Positions 44,063-51,888 of a DNA stretch of 64,000 bases are shown here, in pieces. Made by a program: the position numbers and the translations under genes. The DNA is taken from assembly GCA_965202875.1 (NCBI GenBank), contig OZ241870.1:5890001-5954000 (forward strand), given 5' to 3'. Position 1 is the stretch's first letter. Each line of letters begins with the position of its first letter. A model generated the notes under the pieces. The model worked only from the letters and a program-made list of their open reading frames with translations. It searched no databases and was not told where the DNA came from. Origin of the DNA: HK1 sp965202875 (GTDB lineage: Bacteria; Pseudomonadota; Gammaproteobacteria; HK1).

Positions 44063-44584
44063 GTGGCGATGATTTGCCGAAAGCTGAGCCAGAAACGGCA
44101 CTGGGACGGCCTGCCGTGGCTTGGATCGCAGGAGACTCAGGCGGACGCGGTCAAATGCCTGATGACCAGCCAGAACCGGTTGTCCGTCTTCGTGCTCGAC
44201 AAAGCGGACGATCAGACGGAACGGGTGGTCGCCGCGCTGGCCGTCACCCGGGACAGTCTGGCACATCTCGATCTGGCCATTGCACCGGAAGAGGTGCTGG
44301 CGCGATGCGATATTCGACGGGACAGGGTTCAGGGGCAGACTCCCGATCCCGGGGTCAACGATTGGCACGAGGACCTTGTCGAGCTCACGGCCGAGAAGAT
44401 CGCCCGATTGGCTGCCGCCATCAAAGGCGATGGAGAGATCAGACGCTACAACCTGAAGAAAGTAGGAACAGCCATTCAGCAGTCCCTGGACGAGGATTTC
44501 ATCGGCGCCGAATGGATCAATGGAAAACTCGTCCGGTCATTGAGAAAACGCGGGATCGTCCGCTCCTTCCCTGCGAGGACTTGA
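44063..44584 (+). CDS. Unknown protein, third gene of the operon
   Basis: A 173-residue protein from GTG 44063 (ATG 44069 is an alternative). It has a distinctive start, MICRKLSQKRHWDGLPWLGS, then LSVFVLDKADDQTERVVAAL, DWHEDLVELTAEKIARLAAA and a basic end (LVRSLRKRGIVRSF). No known domain is recognised. It closes an operon of three intact unknown genes set between the chimeric hsd scrap and the hsdM gene, so a defence or TA-like role is possible but unproven. Confidence 0.55.
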   Translation: MAMICRKLSQKRHWDGLPWLGSQETQADAVKCLMTSQNRLSVFVLDKADDQTERVVAALAVTRDSLAHLDLAIAPEEVLARCDIRRDRVQGQTPDPGVNDWHEDLVELTAEKIARLAAAIKGDGEIRRYNLKKVGTAIQQSLDEDFIGAEWINGKLVRSLRKRGIVRSFPART

Positions 44585-44614
44585 CTTTCGTAATTCGGGA
44601 ACTTCCGGGGCAGT

Positions 44615-44785
44615 GCAACGCTCCGCTCCGTACACCAGCTCCCCCAACGTGATACTGGAGGTGAACCGGCTCCCGACAGGCACCGATCCCACCCTCTTCA
44701 GCAGATCATGGGAAGGTGATCGCTTCATCAGGTTGCTGGGAACGTCGGTATCGAAAAGGTACATCAGTCTTCAAGCTCCACAGGG
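44615..44785 (-). pseudogene. Duplicate of the PIN toxin 5' end and the receiver-like gene 3' end
   Basis: 44630-44785 aligns with 49266-49421 at roughly 90% identity. On the minus strand, ATG 44764 gives MYLFDTDVPSNLMKRSPSHD and FTSSITLGELVYG, the first 48 residues of the PIN protein, before similarity ends at about 44630. The piece between 44764 and 44785 is the end of the receiver-like gene. Confidence 0.8.
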
Positions 44786-44836
44786 CGGCGGGCCGTCCGG
44801 TGGTCGCCCCCCGGCAATGGAGGATTGACGAGACCC

Positions 44837-46468
44837 ATGCCCCTGACCCCCGATCTGCGCCGCGGTATCGACCGCATCCGCGACCATCTCTACGGCGGCG
44901 GCTACCCCAACCCGGCCCAGAACGCCGAACAGCTCAGCTTCCTCATCTTCTTCTACATGTTCGAGGCGGCCGACGCCGCGCGTGTCCGTGCCGCCCGCCG
45001 CCCGAAGGCGGCTCCCTGCGCCAGCGTCTTCGAGGGACGATGGCGCCTGCGCAACCCGCGCAACGCCCACCGCCCGAACGCGAAGACGGTGCCGGGCGAG
45101 CGGCTGCGCTGGTCCTCGTGGGCGAAGGCCCTGAACGGCGAGCGGCTGGTCTCCTGGGTGCGCGAGGAGGTCTTCCCGTTCTACGCCGGACTCGCCGCCG
45201 GGGGCGTCACCGACTTCATGGACGGCGCCCGCCTGGTCATCGACGAGCCCACCGTGCTCTCGCAGGTCGTCTCGCAGATCGACGACCTGCACCTCGAACG
45301 GGTGGACGCCGACACCAAGGGCGACCTGTTCGAACACGTGCTGCGCCAGATCCGGCAGGCGGGGGAGCTGGGGCAGTTCCGCACCCCGCGCCACGTCATC
45401 CGGGCCATGGTCCGGCTCGTGGACCCCCGCCTGGGCGAGACCGTCTACGATCCGGCGGCGGGCACGGCGGGGTTCCTGGTCGGCGCCTACGACCACATCC
45501 GGCTCGCGAACTCGTCGCCGGACGGCATCGAGGAGGTCGAGGCGGACGGCCAGACCATCCGCCGCGGCCTCGGCGACCTGCTCGGCCGCGATGCGGTGCG
45601 CCGGCTGCACGAGGCGACCTTCTTCGGCAACGACGTGGACCCCCAGATGGTCCGCCTCGCCACCATGAACCTGACCCTGCGCGGCCTGGACCGGGTGCGC
45701 ATCGCGCGTCGCGACGCCCTGACCCGCACCCTCGACCGGACGGCGAAGGCGGAGCTGGGTCTGCCGCCGGAGGGATTCGACGTCATCCTCGCCAACCCGC
45801 CCTTCTCCGGCCGGCTCGACCGGGACCGCATCGTCGAGGAGGTGAAGGTCGGCCGGACCGCGCAGACCGAGCTGCTGTTCCTGCAATACATGCTGAACCA
45901 CCTGAAGGACGGCGGGCGTTGCGGCGTCGTCCTGCCCGAGGGCGTGCTGTTCGGCTCCACCGGCGCGCACCGCGAGCTGCGCCGCAAGCTGGTCGAGAAC
46001 CACAGCGTCGAGGCCGTCCTGTCGCTGCCGGGCGGGGTGTTCAACCCCTACTCCGGGGTCAAGACCTCCGTGCTGGTCTTCCGCAAGGGCGGAGCGACCG
46101 GGCAGGTGCTGTTCCTGCACGCCGACCACGACGGATTCAAGCTCGACGCCAACCACGACCAGCCGATCGAGGCGGACGACCTGCCGGCCCTCGTCGCGGC
46201 GTTCAAGGATCGGGCGGCGTTGTGGGCCACCTGGAAGAAGCGCGACCGGGACGCCGAGTGGAGCGGGAAGTGGTGGTTCGCCGACGCGGAGGCGATCCGC
46301 GCCGCCGACTTCAACCTGAGCGCGGGGCGTTACCGCCCGCAGAGCCGCGCCCGGGTGGAGCACCGCGACCCGCTGGAGCTCCTCGACGAGCTCAGGGCGG
46401 TGGAGCGCGAGATCCTGGAGGAGATCGACCAGCTTGCCGATGCCGTGCGGGGGGTGGTGGGGGAATGA
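44837..46468 (+). CDS. hsdM: Type I RM system DNA methyltransferase subunit (HsdM)
   Basis: A 543-residue N6-adenine methyltransferase subunit from ATG 44837. The N-terminal helical domain (LRRGIDRIRDHLYGGGYPNP) is followed by the target region LGQFRTPRHVIRAMVRLVDP, the SAM motif YDPAAGTAGFLVGAYD near residue 205, and the catalytic VILANPPFSG near 320. The length fits HsdM. It acts with HsdS as M2S and with HsdR as the restriction complex. The HsdS start overlaps its stop. 413 bp of this gene are copied at 41954-42366. Confidence 0.95.
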   Translation: MPLTPDLRRGIDRIRDHLYGGGYPNPAQNAEQLSFLIFFYMFEAADAARVRAARRPKAAPCASVFEGRWRLRNPRNAHRPNAKTVPGERLRWSSWAKALNGERLVSWVREEVFPFYAGLAAGGVTDFMDGARLVIDEPTVLSQVVSQIDDLHLERVDADTKGDLFEHVLRQIRQAGELGQFRTPRHVIRAMVRLVDPRLGETVYDPAAGTAGFLVGAYDHIRLANSSPDGIEEVEADGQTIRRGLGDLLGRDAVRRLHEATFFGNDVDPQMVRLATMNLTLRGLDRVRIARRDALTRTLDRTAKAELGLPPEGFDVILANPPFSGRLDRDRIVEEVKVGRTAQTELLFLQYMLNHLKDGGRCGVVLPEGVLFGSTGAHRELRRKLVENHSVEAVLSLPGGVFNPYSGVKTSVLVFRKGGATGQVLFLHADHDGFKLDANHDQPIEADDLPALVAAFKDRAALWATWKKRDRDAEWSGKWWFADAEAIRAADFNLSAGRYRPQSRARVEHRDPLELLDELRAVEREILEEIDQLADAVRGVVGE

Positions 46469-47667
46469 ATATTTATCCTCGGGTTCCTCTCGGAGAGATA
46501 TGCACTATCAATCCGCGCATCAGGAAATCCGAAATTCCAGAAGAAGACATGCTCGTGAGTTTCGTCCCGATGGCTGCCGTGGATGAGCGGCTCGGGATGA
46601 TCACGGCTCACGAAGATCGGCGTCTCGTGGATGTTTCAAAGGGCTTCACGGCATTCGAAGATGGCGATGTGCTTTTCGCAAAAATCACCCCGTGCATGGA
46701 AAACGGCAAGGCGGCCTTGGCCCGCAACCTGACCAATGGTGTCGGTCGTGGCTCAACGGAATTCTACGTCCTCCGACCCGGTGACAAGGTTCTCGGTGAA
46801 TACGTTTATCACTTCGTTCGCCAGTTACGATTCAGAGAGAAAGCGAAGCGGTATTTCACTGGCACGGCAGGCCAACAACGCGTTCCCAAATCGTTCATGG
46901 AAAACACTCCAATTCCCCTCCCTGCACTCGACGCGCAACGGCGGATCGCCGACATTCTGAACCGGACCGCACGCATCGAAATTTTATGCGATCGGGTAAA
47001 CAAATATCTCCGTGATTTGATACCGGCACTGTTTATCAAAATGTTCGGTGATCCTATCGAGAACCCCATGAGATGGAAGCGGAGACGCCTGGGAGATATG
47101 AGCGAAGTTCAAGGAGGTTTGCAGGTCACAAGGAAACGCGCAAATCATCCCTTGAAGAAGCCATACCTTCGTGTAGCGAACGTGCTCCGGGATCGGCTCG
47201 TTCTCAGCGAGATCAAGCATATACGTCTCACCGAAAACGAATTTGGCAGAGTGCGGCTGCGACGCAACGATTTGCTCATTGTCGAAGGTCACGGAAATCC
47301 GGGAGAAATTGGAAGATCGGCACTATGGGATGGCAGCGTCAGGGATTGCGTGCACCAGAACCACTTGATCCGGGTACGTCCCAATCGTGATTCAATCGTC
47401 CCGGAATTCGCGTGCGCCTACCTGAATACGACATCCGGTCGCCAGCATCTGCTCCGGAGTGGGAAGACAACTTCCGGCCTCAACACCATCTCCACGTCCG
47501 ACGTCAAGGCTTGCGCCCTCTTTGTTCCACCGCTCGGCCTTCAGAATCGATTCGCAGAAGTCGTTGCGGCAGCGCGCGATGTTGCCACCACCACCGAATC
47601 TTCCCTGGATACCGCTTCAGCCCTGAGCGTTTCTCTCATGACCCGATTGCTGGGGGATGGCGTGTGA
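46465..47667 (+). CDS. hsdS: Type I RM specificity subunit (HsdS)
   Basis: A 400-residue HsdS from ATG 46465, overlapping hsdM by four bases. Two target-recognition domains are visible, the first starting YPRVPLGEICTINPRIRKSE and the second WKRRRLGDMSEVQGGLQVTR near residue 202. Each is followed by a conserved helix region (IPLPALDAQRRIADILNRTA, and FVPPLGLQNRFAEVVAAARD). The gene is lower in GC than hsdM, as is common for exchangeable specificity genes. Intact. Confidence 0.92.
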   Translation: MNIYPRVPLGEICTINPRIRKSEIPEEDMLVSFVPMAAVDERLGMITAHEDRRLVDVSKGFTAFEDGDVLFAKITPCMENGKAALARNLTNGVGRGSTEFYVLRPGDKVLGEYVYHFVRQLRFREKAKRYFTGTAGQQRVPKSFMENTPIPLPALDAQRRIADILNRTARIEILCDRVNKYLRDLIPALFIKMFGDPIENPMRWKRRRLGDMSEVQGGLQVTRKRANHPLKKPYLRVANVLRDRLVLSEIKHIRLTENEFGRVRLRRNDLLIVEGHGNPGEIGRSALWDGSVRDCVHQNHLIRVRPNRDSIVPEFACAYLNTTSGRQHLLRSGKTTSGLNTISTSDVKACALFVPPLGLQNRFAEVVAAARDVATTTESSLDTASALSVSLMTRLLGDGV

Positions 47668-47949
47668 TCGGCACCGTTCCCGGGTCATACCTGTTCTGCT
47701 GCATCGAACGCAGCCCGAACCAAGACAGCATGTCATGACGGACATCGTGAACAGTTGCCGGCAAAACGAGAAAGGAGAAAAGACAAATCCTAAATTTGTT
47801 GTGAAGCAATGACTCCTCTCTTTCTTTCTCTACTCTCCGCAGGCTAACCCATCTTTACCGTGACGATAATACAGATCCCCGTCAGACTGATCGCGATGTT
47901 GCTTGTTTGAATTGGAAACTGATGAATGCGCCGATTTTGCCAGTGATCG
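47668..47949. other. AT-rich spacer between hsdS and the AbiTii gene
   Basis: The 282 bases are clearly richer in AT than the surrounding DNA from about 47750 on. No coding frame or repeat is supported. It probably marks the left edge of the insert that separates hsdS from hsdR. Confidence 0.4.
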
Positions 47950-48843
47950 CTATGGCAACATCTCGGACAATGCTGGCAGATATGGAGCCAATACCGTTCC
48001 AAATACTTGCATGTGGTCTGCAAGGATTGACATGAACTTCTGATAGGCGGCCTTGAATCGTTCCGATTCCTTGGCGTCCCTCATCTCTTCCACCGTGTCC
48101 GATAATTGAGAAATGGCATCTGGATCGGCATCCATTTTTGAGAGCACATCAAGCATATCTGCAAAAATTTTCTCTTTTTGCTCACTCATCCGGGTCTTCT
48201 GTTTGATATTCGTGCTTCCAGTAGCGACGTTCCCGACATTCCCTGTGATGTATGTATTGAAGATCTGAGTTACCCTTTCTTTTGGTATAGATACTGAGTT
48301 GATGGGTATCTCTCCAGCGTTGGGAATTTCGGCTTCTATTTCCAACACGAAATTGAGAATACGAGTACGAACACTATCTATGGCAGCAACAACGGAATTT
48401 ATTGGAATAACCCTCCATGCCTGCACACAATTCATACCTTTATAGATATTTCGTCCAACATACGCAACCAAATCAGGACCCCACGGCTCCATCGCCGATC
48501 CATTGGTTGCATTCTCTACAAGTGACTCCAAAGAAGCAATGGATTGCGTGAGAAAGGCGGTATGTAGAATTTCATGCAATTCTTCTGGGATGCGAGATAA
48601 AGGAATATCCGCATATCGAATAGATCCGAATGGTCCAAAAAAATGACCTTTGGAATTCACCTGTAATACACGATATTCCGGAACTGTATCTTCTAAAGAA
48701 TAACCATTCAATTCATTATCGATCCATTTTTCAAATTCGGCGCTACCAAGGCGTACTGACAAGATCTTGCACTTCCGGAGAAGCGAAGTGAGTTGCACTT
48801 GAGAGTCGACAGCGGAATCCTGAATGTCACGAAGCAAAGACAT
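47950..48843 (-). CDS. AbiTii-domain abortive infection-type protein
   Basis: A 297-residue protein from ATG 48843. The N-terminal 190 residues match the AbiTii domain pattern: MSLLRDIQDSAVDSQVQLTS, LLRKCKILSVRLGSAEFEKW, ELNGY and GHFFGPFGSIRYADIPLSRI. AbiTii proteins were named from lactococcal phage resistance; their mechanism is unclear to me. The C-terminal part (STNIKQKTRMSEQKEKIFAD, then helical) may be a separate module. Base composition is strongly AT-rich relative to the genome, indicating recent transfer. It lies on the opposite strand inside the hsd operon. Confidence 0.75.
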   Translation of the reverse strand: MSLLRDIQDSAVDSQVQLTSLLRKCKILSVRLGSAEFEKWIDNELNGYSLEDTVPEYRVLQVNSKGHFFGPFGSIRYADIPLSRIPEELHEILHTAFLTQSIASLESLVENATNGSAMEPWGPDLVAYVGRNIYKGMNCVQAWRVIPINSVVAAIDSVRTRILNFVLEIEAEIPNAGEIPINSVSIPKERVTQIFNTYITGNVGNVATGSTNIKQKTRMSEQKEKIFADMLDVLSKMDADPDAISQLSDTVEEMRDAKESERFKAAYQKFMSILADHMQVFGTVLAPYLPALSEMLP

Positions 48844-49003
48844 GGTATGTGTCACCATTCTCCAATACTACGATCGTAGGCACAATAGTATAATTGGGAA
48901 CTATCATGGTGTTACGTCTCATCATCAGATCGCGGCCCTACCCGTTCCGTTGCCTTCCATCATAACAGCCTGCTCGGATCGGAAACCAGCGCAATGTATC
49001 GAG

Positions 49004-49400
49004 TCACAGCCAGTTCTTCACGGTCAAGTGCGGAATTTTCTGGAAATGTCTGATGTTTCCCGTCACCACGATCACCCTTCGAACAAGTGCAATCGCGGCT
49101 ATTCTGACGTCGGCATCCCCGATCGGAGTCCCTTGACGCCCCAGTTCTGCCCGAACCCCGCCATATCGTCTGGCTGCATCCGCATCGAAGTAAGTATCGG
49201 CAGCTTCGCCGTGACACGTTCTTCGATCTTCTCCATCAGACTCCCGATCCCCTCCTCCGTGTCCCGTACACCAGCTCCCCCAACGTGATACTGGAGGTGA
49301 ACTGACTCCCGACCGGCACTGAACCTATCATCTTCAGCAGATCATGGGAAGGTGATCGCTTCATCAGGTTGCTGAGAACGTCGGTATCGAAAAGGTACAT
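49004..49400 (-). pseudogene. PIN-domain (VapC-like) toxin with two frameshifts
   Basis: ATG 49400 opens MYLFDTDVLSNLMKRSPSHD. A shift near 49261 restores EEGIGSLMEKIEERVTAKLP, and a second near 49200 restores YFDADAARRYGGVRAELGRQ, PIGDADVRIAAIALVRRVIV and TGNIRHFQKIPHLTVKNW with a stop at 49004. All PIN acidic residues are present, but in three frames. The start overlaps the stop of the receiver-like gene by one base (TGATG). Parts are also found at 44615-44785 and 38563-38628. Confidence 0.75.
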
Positions 49401-49984
49401 CAGTCTTCGAGCTCCGCGGGGCGGCCGGTGTCGTGCCGTCGAGCCGCGTAGATCGTCTCGATCAGCGAGTCTACCTCGTAATCGTCGATCGGCTCCCATC
49501 CACCCCGCAGACCGAGAACGCCCTCCGAACCGAGCCATCCCCCGACCGCGGCGTTGATCTCGTCGGCCAAAGCCGTCCGGTTTCCGACGGCGCCACTGTC
49601 GTCGAGATGTTCGGCCTTCGGCAACGGCAGGACGGCGACCGGCTTGGCTACGTTCCGAAGCCGGTCCAGAAACGTCCCGAGGGCGGAGGCATGATCCGGG
49701 TACCGCGTCCACAGCAGCATCAGGTAGGGATCGACCGGCTTGATCACGTCCTCCAGGAGACTGCCGATCACCGCGAAATCCTCGGCGGGGTCGGACATGG
49801 CGCCACCGAGGAGACGGAGATCCGAGATGATGACCCGCACGTGAGGACATGCGGGAATATCCGGCCTCTCACCGGTAAAGTGGATCCGAAGCAGGTCCGT
49901 ATCGTATCCACTCAGCCCTTCGATCAAGCTGTCCAGGTGTCTGGGATCGTCGCCGATCGCTATGACCCTCACGGAACTGGACAT
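49400..49984 (-). CDS. Response-receiver-like protein coupled to a PIN toxin gene
   Basis: A 194-residue protein resembling a degenerate receiver domain. It begins VRVIAIGDDPRHLDSLIEGL (acidic DD pocket), then VRVIISDLRLLGGAM, where the usual phosphoacceptor aspartate would be SDL, and YLMLLWTRYPDHASALGTFL and VAVLPLPKAEHLDDSG, in which the final K takes the receiver lysine position. I recall this as a receiver-like family in conflict contexts (possibly Response_reg_2), not in two-component systems. No DNA-binding domain is attached. The one-base overlap with the PIN gene downstream suggests a joint function. Confidence 0.55.
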   Translation of the reverse strand: MSSSVRVIAIGDDPRHLDSLIEGLSGYDTDLLRIHFTGERPDIPACPHVRVIISDLRLLGGAMSDPAEDFAVIGSLLEDVIKPVDPYLMLLWTRYPDHASALGTFLDRLRNVAKPVAVLPLPKAEHLDDSGAVGNRTALADEINAAVGGWLGSEGVLGLRGGWEPIDDYEVDSLIETIYAARRHDTGRPAELED

Positions 49985-50324
49985 TACGGGTCTCCTTGAA
50001 AATCAGGGCGACCTTCGGGGCGGCGCGTTCCCCCGGTCGTGGCCGGAGGCAGGCATCCCCGTGGCTGACGACCTTCGCGATGGCTTCGGCTTGCTGGCGC
50101 TCGATGCAGGCAGCTTCGAGGTCGCGGACGGGGGTGAGGGTGTCGAAGCCTGCCCTCGCGTGCCGGTAGCGGGGGGTGCCGGCGTTCATGCAGCGCGGTA
50201 GGAGCACGGCGAGCACCTTGCGGAGCCCGTCTTCGACCACCTTGTGCAACGGGCGGGCGACTTCCTTCGCGTAACGCTTCTCTCTCGCCAGCAACCCGTC
50301 CTGGACATCGAGCGTCGTCTTCAT
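49869..50324 (-). pseudogene. Chimera of a VapB-like start and a DUF1640-like piece
   Basis: ATG 50324 gives MKTTLDVQDGLLAREKRYAK and LHKVVEDGLRKVL, an RHH-type VapB opening. From about 50190 the frame switches to FDTLTPVRDLEAACIERQQA and EAIAKVVSHGDA, the DUF1640-like segment, and then to non-family sequence overlapping the receiver-like gene start. It is probably not functional, but a translated VapB N-terminus cannot be excluded. Confidence 0.45.
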
Positions 50325-50474
50325 GCGCCCATACTACCCGGATGGCTTGGTACGGCAAGAATGGGATCAGCTTCTCTGTGATTGTGGAGATCTCGTCCGA
50401 AGCGAGACCATTCGGTTTACCAACCTGCATGAATACTGGATGATTGAAAACAGTCGGTCAAGAGAAGATGGCGG

Positions 50475-51557
50475 ATGATTGGACAAAGACTGAAGATTGC
50501 CCGCGCCGCAGCCGGGTTGTCACTCAGGGGTCTGGAGGCCGCGATTGGAAATCGTGTCACGGCACAGGCGATCGGCAAGTACGAGCGAGGCGAGTCGATG
50601 CCGGGATCCGGAGTCCTGATCGCGCTGGCCGACGCGCTCGGCGTTTCCGTGGATTACCTGGTCGGCGATCAGGAAATGGTGCTGGAGGATGTCGACTTCA
50701 GGAAAAAGACGGTCGCGAGCAAGCGGGAGGTGGCCCAGGTCGAAGCGCTGGTGCTGCGCATGCTGGAAGGCTATCTCATGGTCGAGGAACTGCTCCGCCT
50801 GCCCAGCGTGGAGTGGGACAAGCCCCGCGATGCGCCCTTTCCGGTCGTCAACGACGTTGCGGAAGCGGACCGGGGAGCCCGCGCGCTACGGAGCCATTGG
50901 GGCCTGGGGATCGAGCCGATCCCCGATCTGGTGGAAATCCTGGAAGGGCGTGGGGTGAAGGTGCTGTCCGTCACCCTCGCCGAGAACATCGACGGCCTGA
51001 CGGCGCGGGTTCGCCGTACGCGCGGAAACGCCGTACCCGTCATCGTCGTGAACGGCGCCCACTGGGGTGAGCGGCAGCGCTTCACGATAGCGCATGAGCT
51101 CGGCCACATGGTTCTGGACGCCATCGGCAGGAAAGTGGACGGCGAGAAGGCGGCGCATCGTTTCGCCGGCGCGTTTCTCATGCCGGCCGAGGCGCTTTGG
51201 TCCGAGGTCGGCAAGCGCCGCACGTCGGTCGGATGGGACGAGCTCTTCAAGCTCAAGCTGTTGTTCGGGGTCAGTGTGCAAGCCCTCACCTGGCGCTGCA
51301 AGGATCTGGGCATATTCGGCCAGCCCCTCTTCCGGCGCTTGTTCGACGAATTCAAGCGCCGCGGTTGGCGTGACCCGCCCTGTGAGGAACCTCTCGCGAT
51401 CCAGGAAGGCGAGAAGCCCCGGCGATTCGAGCGGCTGTGCCTGCGCGCCCTGGCGGAAGGGGCGATCTCCGAGCCGAAGGCTGCCGAGTTGCTGGGGATC
51501 CCGGTTCGAGAGCTGGACCGCCGGATGCGGGAGCCACCAGAGAGCGGTTCTGCCTGA
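50475..51557 (+). CDS. XRE family regulator with ImmA/IrrE metallopeptidase domain
   Basis: A 360-residue protein. Residues 1-65 form a helix-turn-helix (IGQRLKIARAAAGLSLRGLE, then YERGESMPGSGVLIALADAL). The C-terminal part has an intact zinc peptidase motif FTIAHELGHMVLDAIG near residue 205 and the downstream HRFAGAFLMPAEALW. Such proteins cleave or bind partner regulators or toxins, and are often followed by a PIN-like toxin gene. Here none follows; a kinase-like scrap is found instead. It lies between the receiver-like/PIN module and hsdR, and is intact. Confidence 0.85.
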   Translation: MIGQRLKIARAAAGLSLRGLEAAIGNRVTAQAIGKYERGESMPGSGVLIALADALGVSVDYLVGDQEMVLEDVDFRKKTVASKREVAQVEALVLRMLEGYLMVEELLRLPSVEWDKPRDAPFPVVNDVAEADRGARALRSHWGLGIEPIPDLVEILEGRGVKVLSVTLAENIDGLTARVRRTRGNAVPVIVVNGAHWGERQRFTIAHELGHMVLDAIGRKVDGEKAAHRFAGAFLMPAEALWSEVGKRRTSVGWDELFKLKLLFGVSVQALTWRCKDLGIFGQPLFRRLFDEFKRRGWRDPPCEEPLAIQEGEKPRRFERLCLRALAEGAISEPKAAELLGIPVRELDRRMREPPESGSA

Positions 51558-51741
51558 GACCGGATGCCGGAACGCTATGATGGAGGCGATGCAGCGCGCG
51601 TTCTGTAACGGCGTCTCGGCGGCGACCACACGGCCGGAGGTCCCGAGCGCAAAGGCTGATTCGACCTGCCGTGTGCACCCCCGTCCATGCCGGCAATATG
51701 GCGTTTGCGTTCGGCTGACCTTGCGCGACAATGCGGGTCAG

Positions 51742-51840
51742 ACGCCGCCCAGGCAGCTCATCATCCTCGTCGGACCGAAAGGAGCGGGCAAATCCAGCGC
51801 CCGTGCCGAGTCTGACGGCCCGGTATGGACACCCGGATAA
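51742..51840 (+). pseudogene. N-terminal P-loop fragment of a zeta-toxin-like kinase
   Basis: The frame contains RQLIILVGPKGAGKSSARAE, a Walker A unit at the position found in zeta-toxin/AAA_33 kinases, and then ends at TAA 51838. The remainder is missing. A fragment from the next part of such a protein is at 39024-39161. Confidence 0.45.
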
Positions 51841-51888
51841 TGCACCGACGCCTGAAACCCTCCGCCAAGACCCGGACGTAGCCAGCCG

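Noticed and set aside
49004..49400. Programmed frameshifting in the PIN gene
   Set aside because: Two separate shifts in different places, no slippery heptamer or strong downstream structure noticed, and neighbouring genes are broken in the same manner; decay is simpler.
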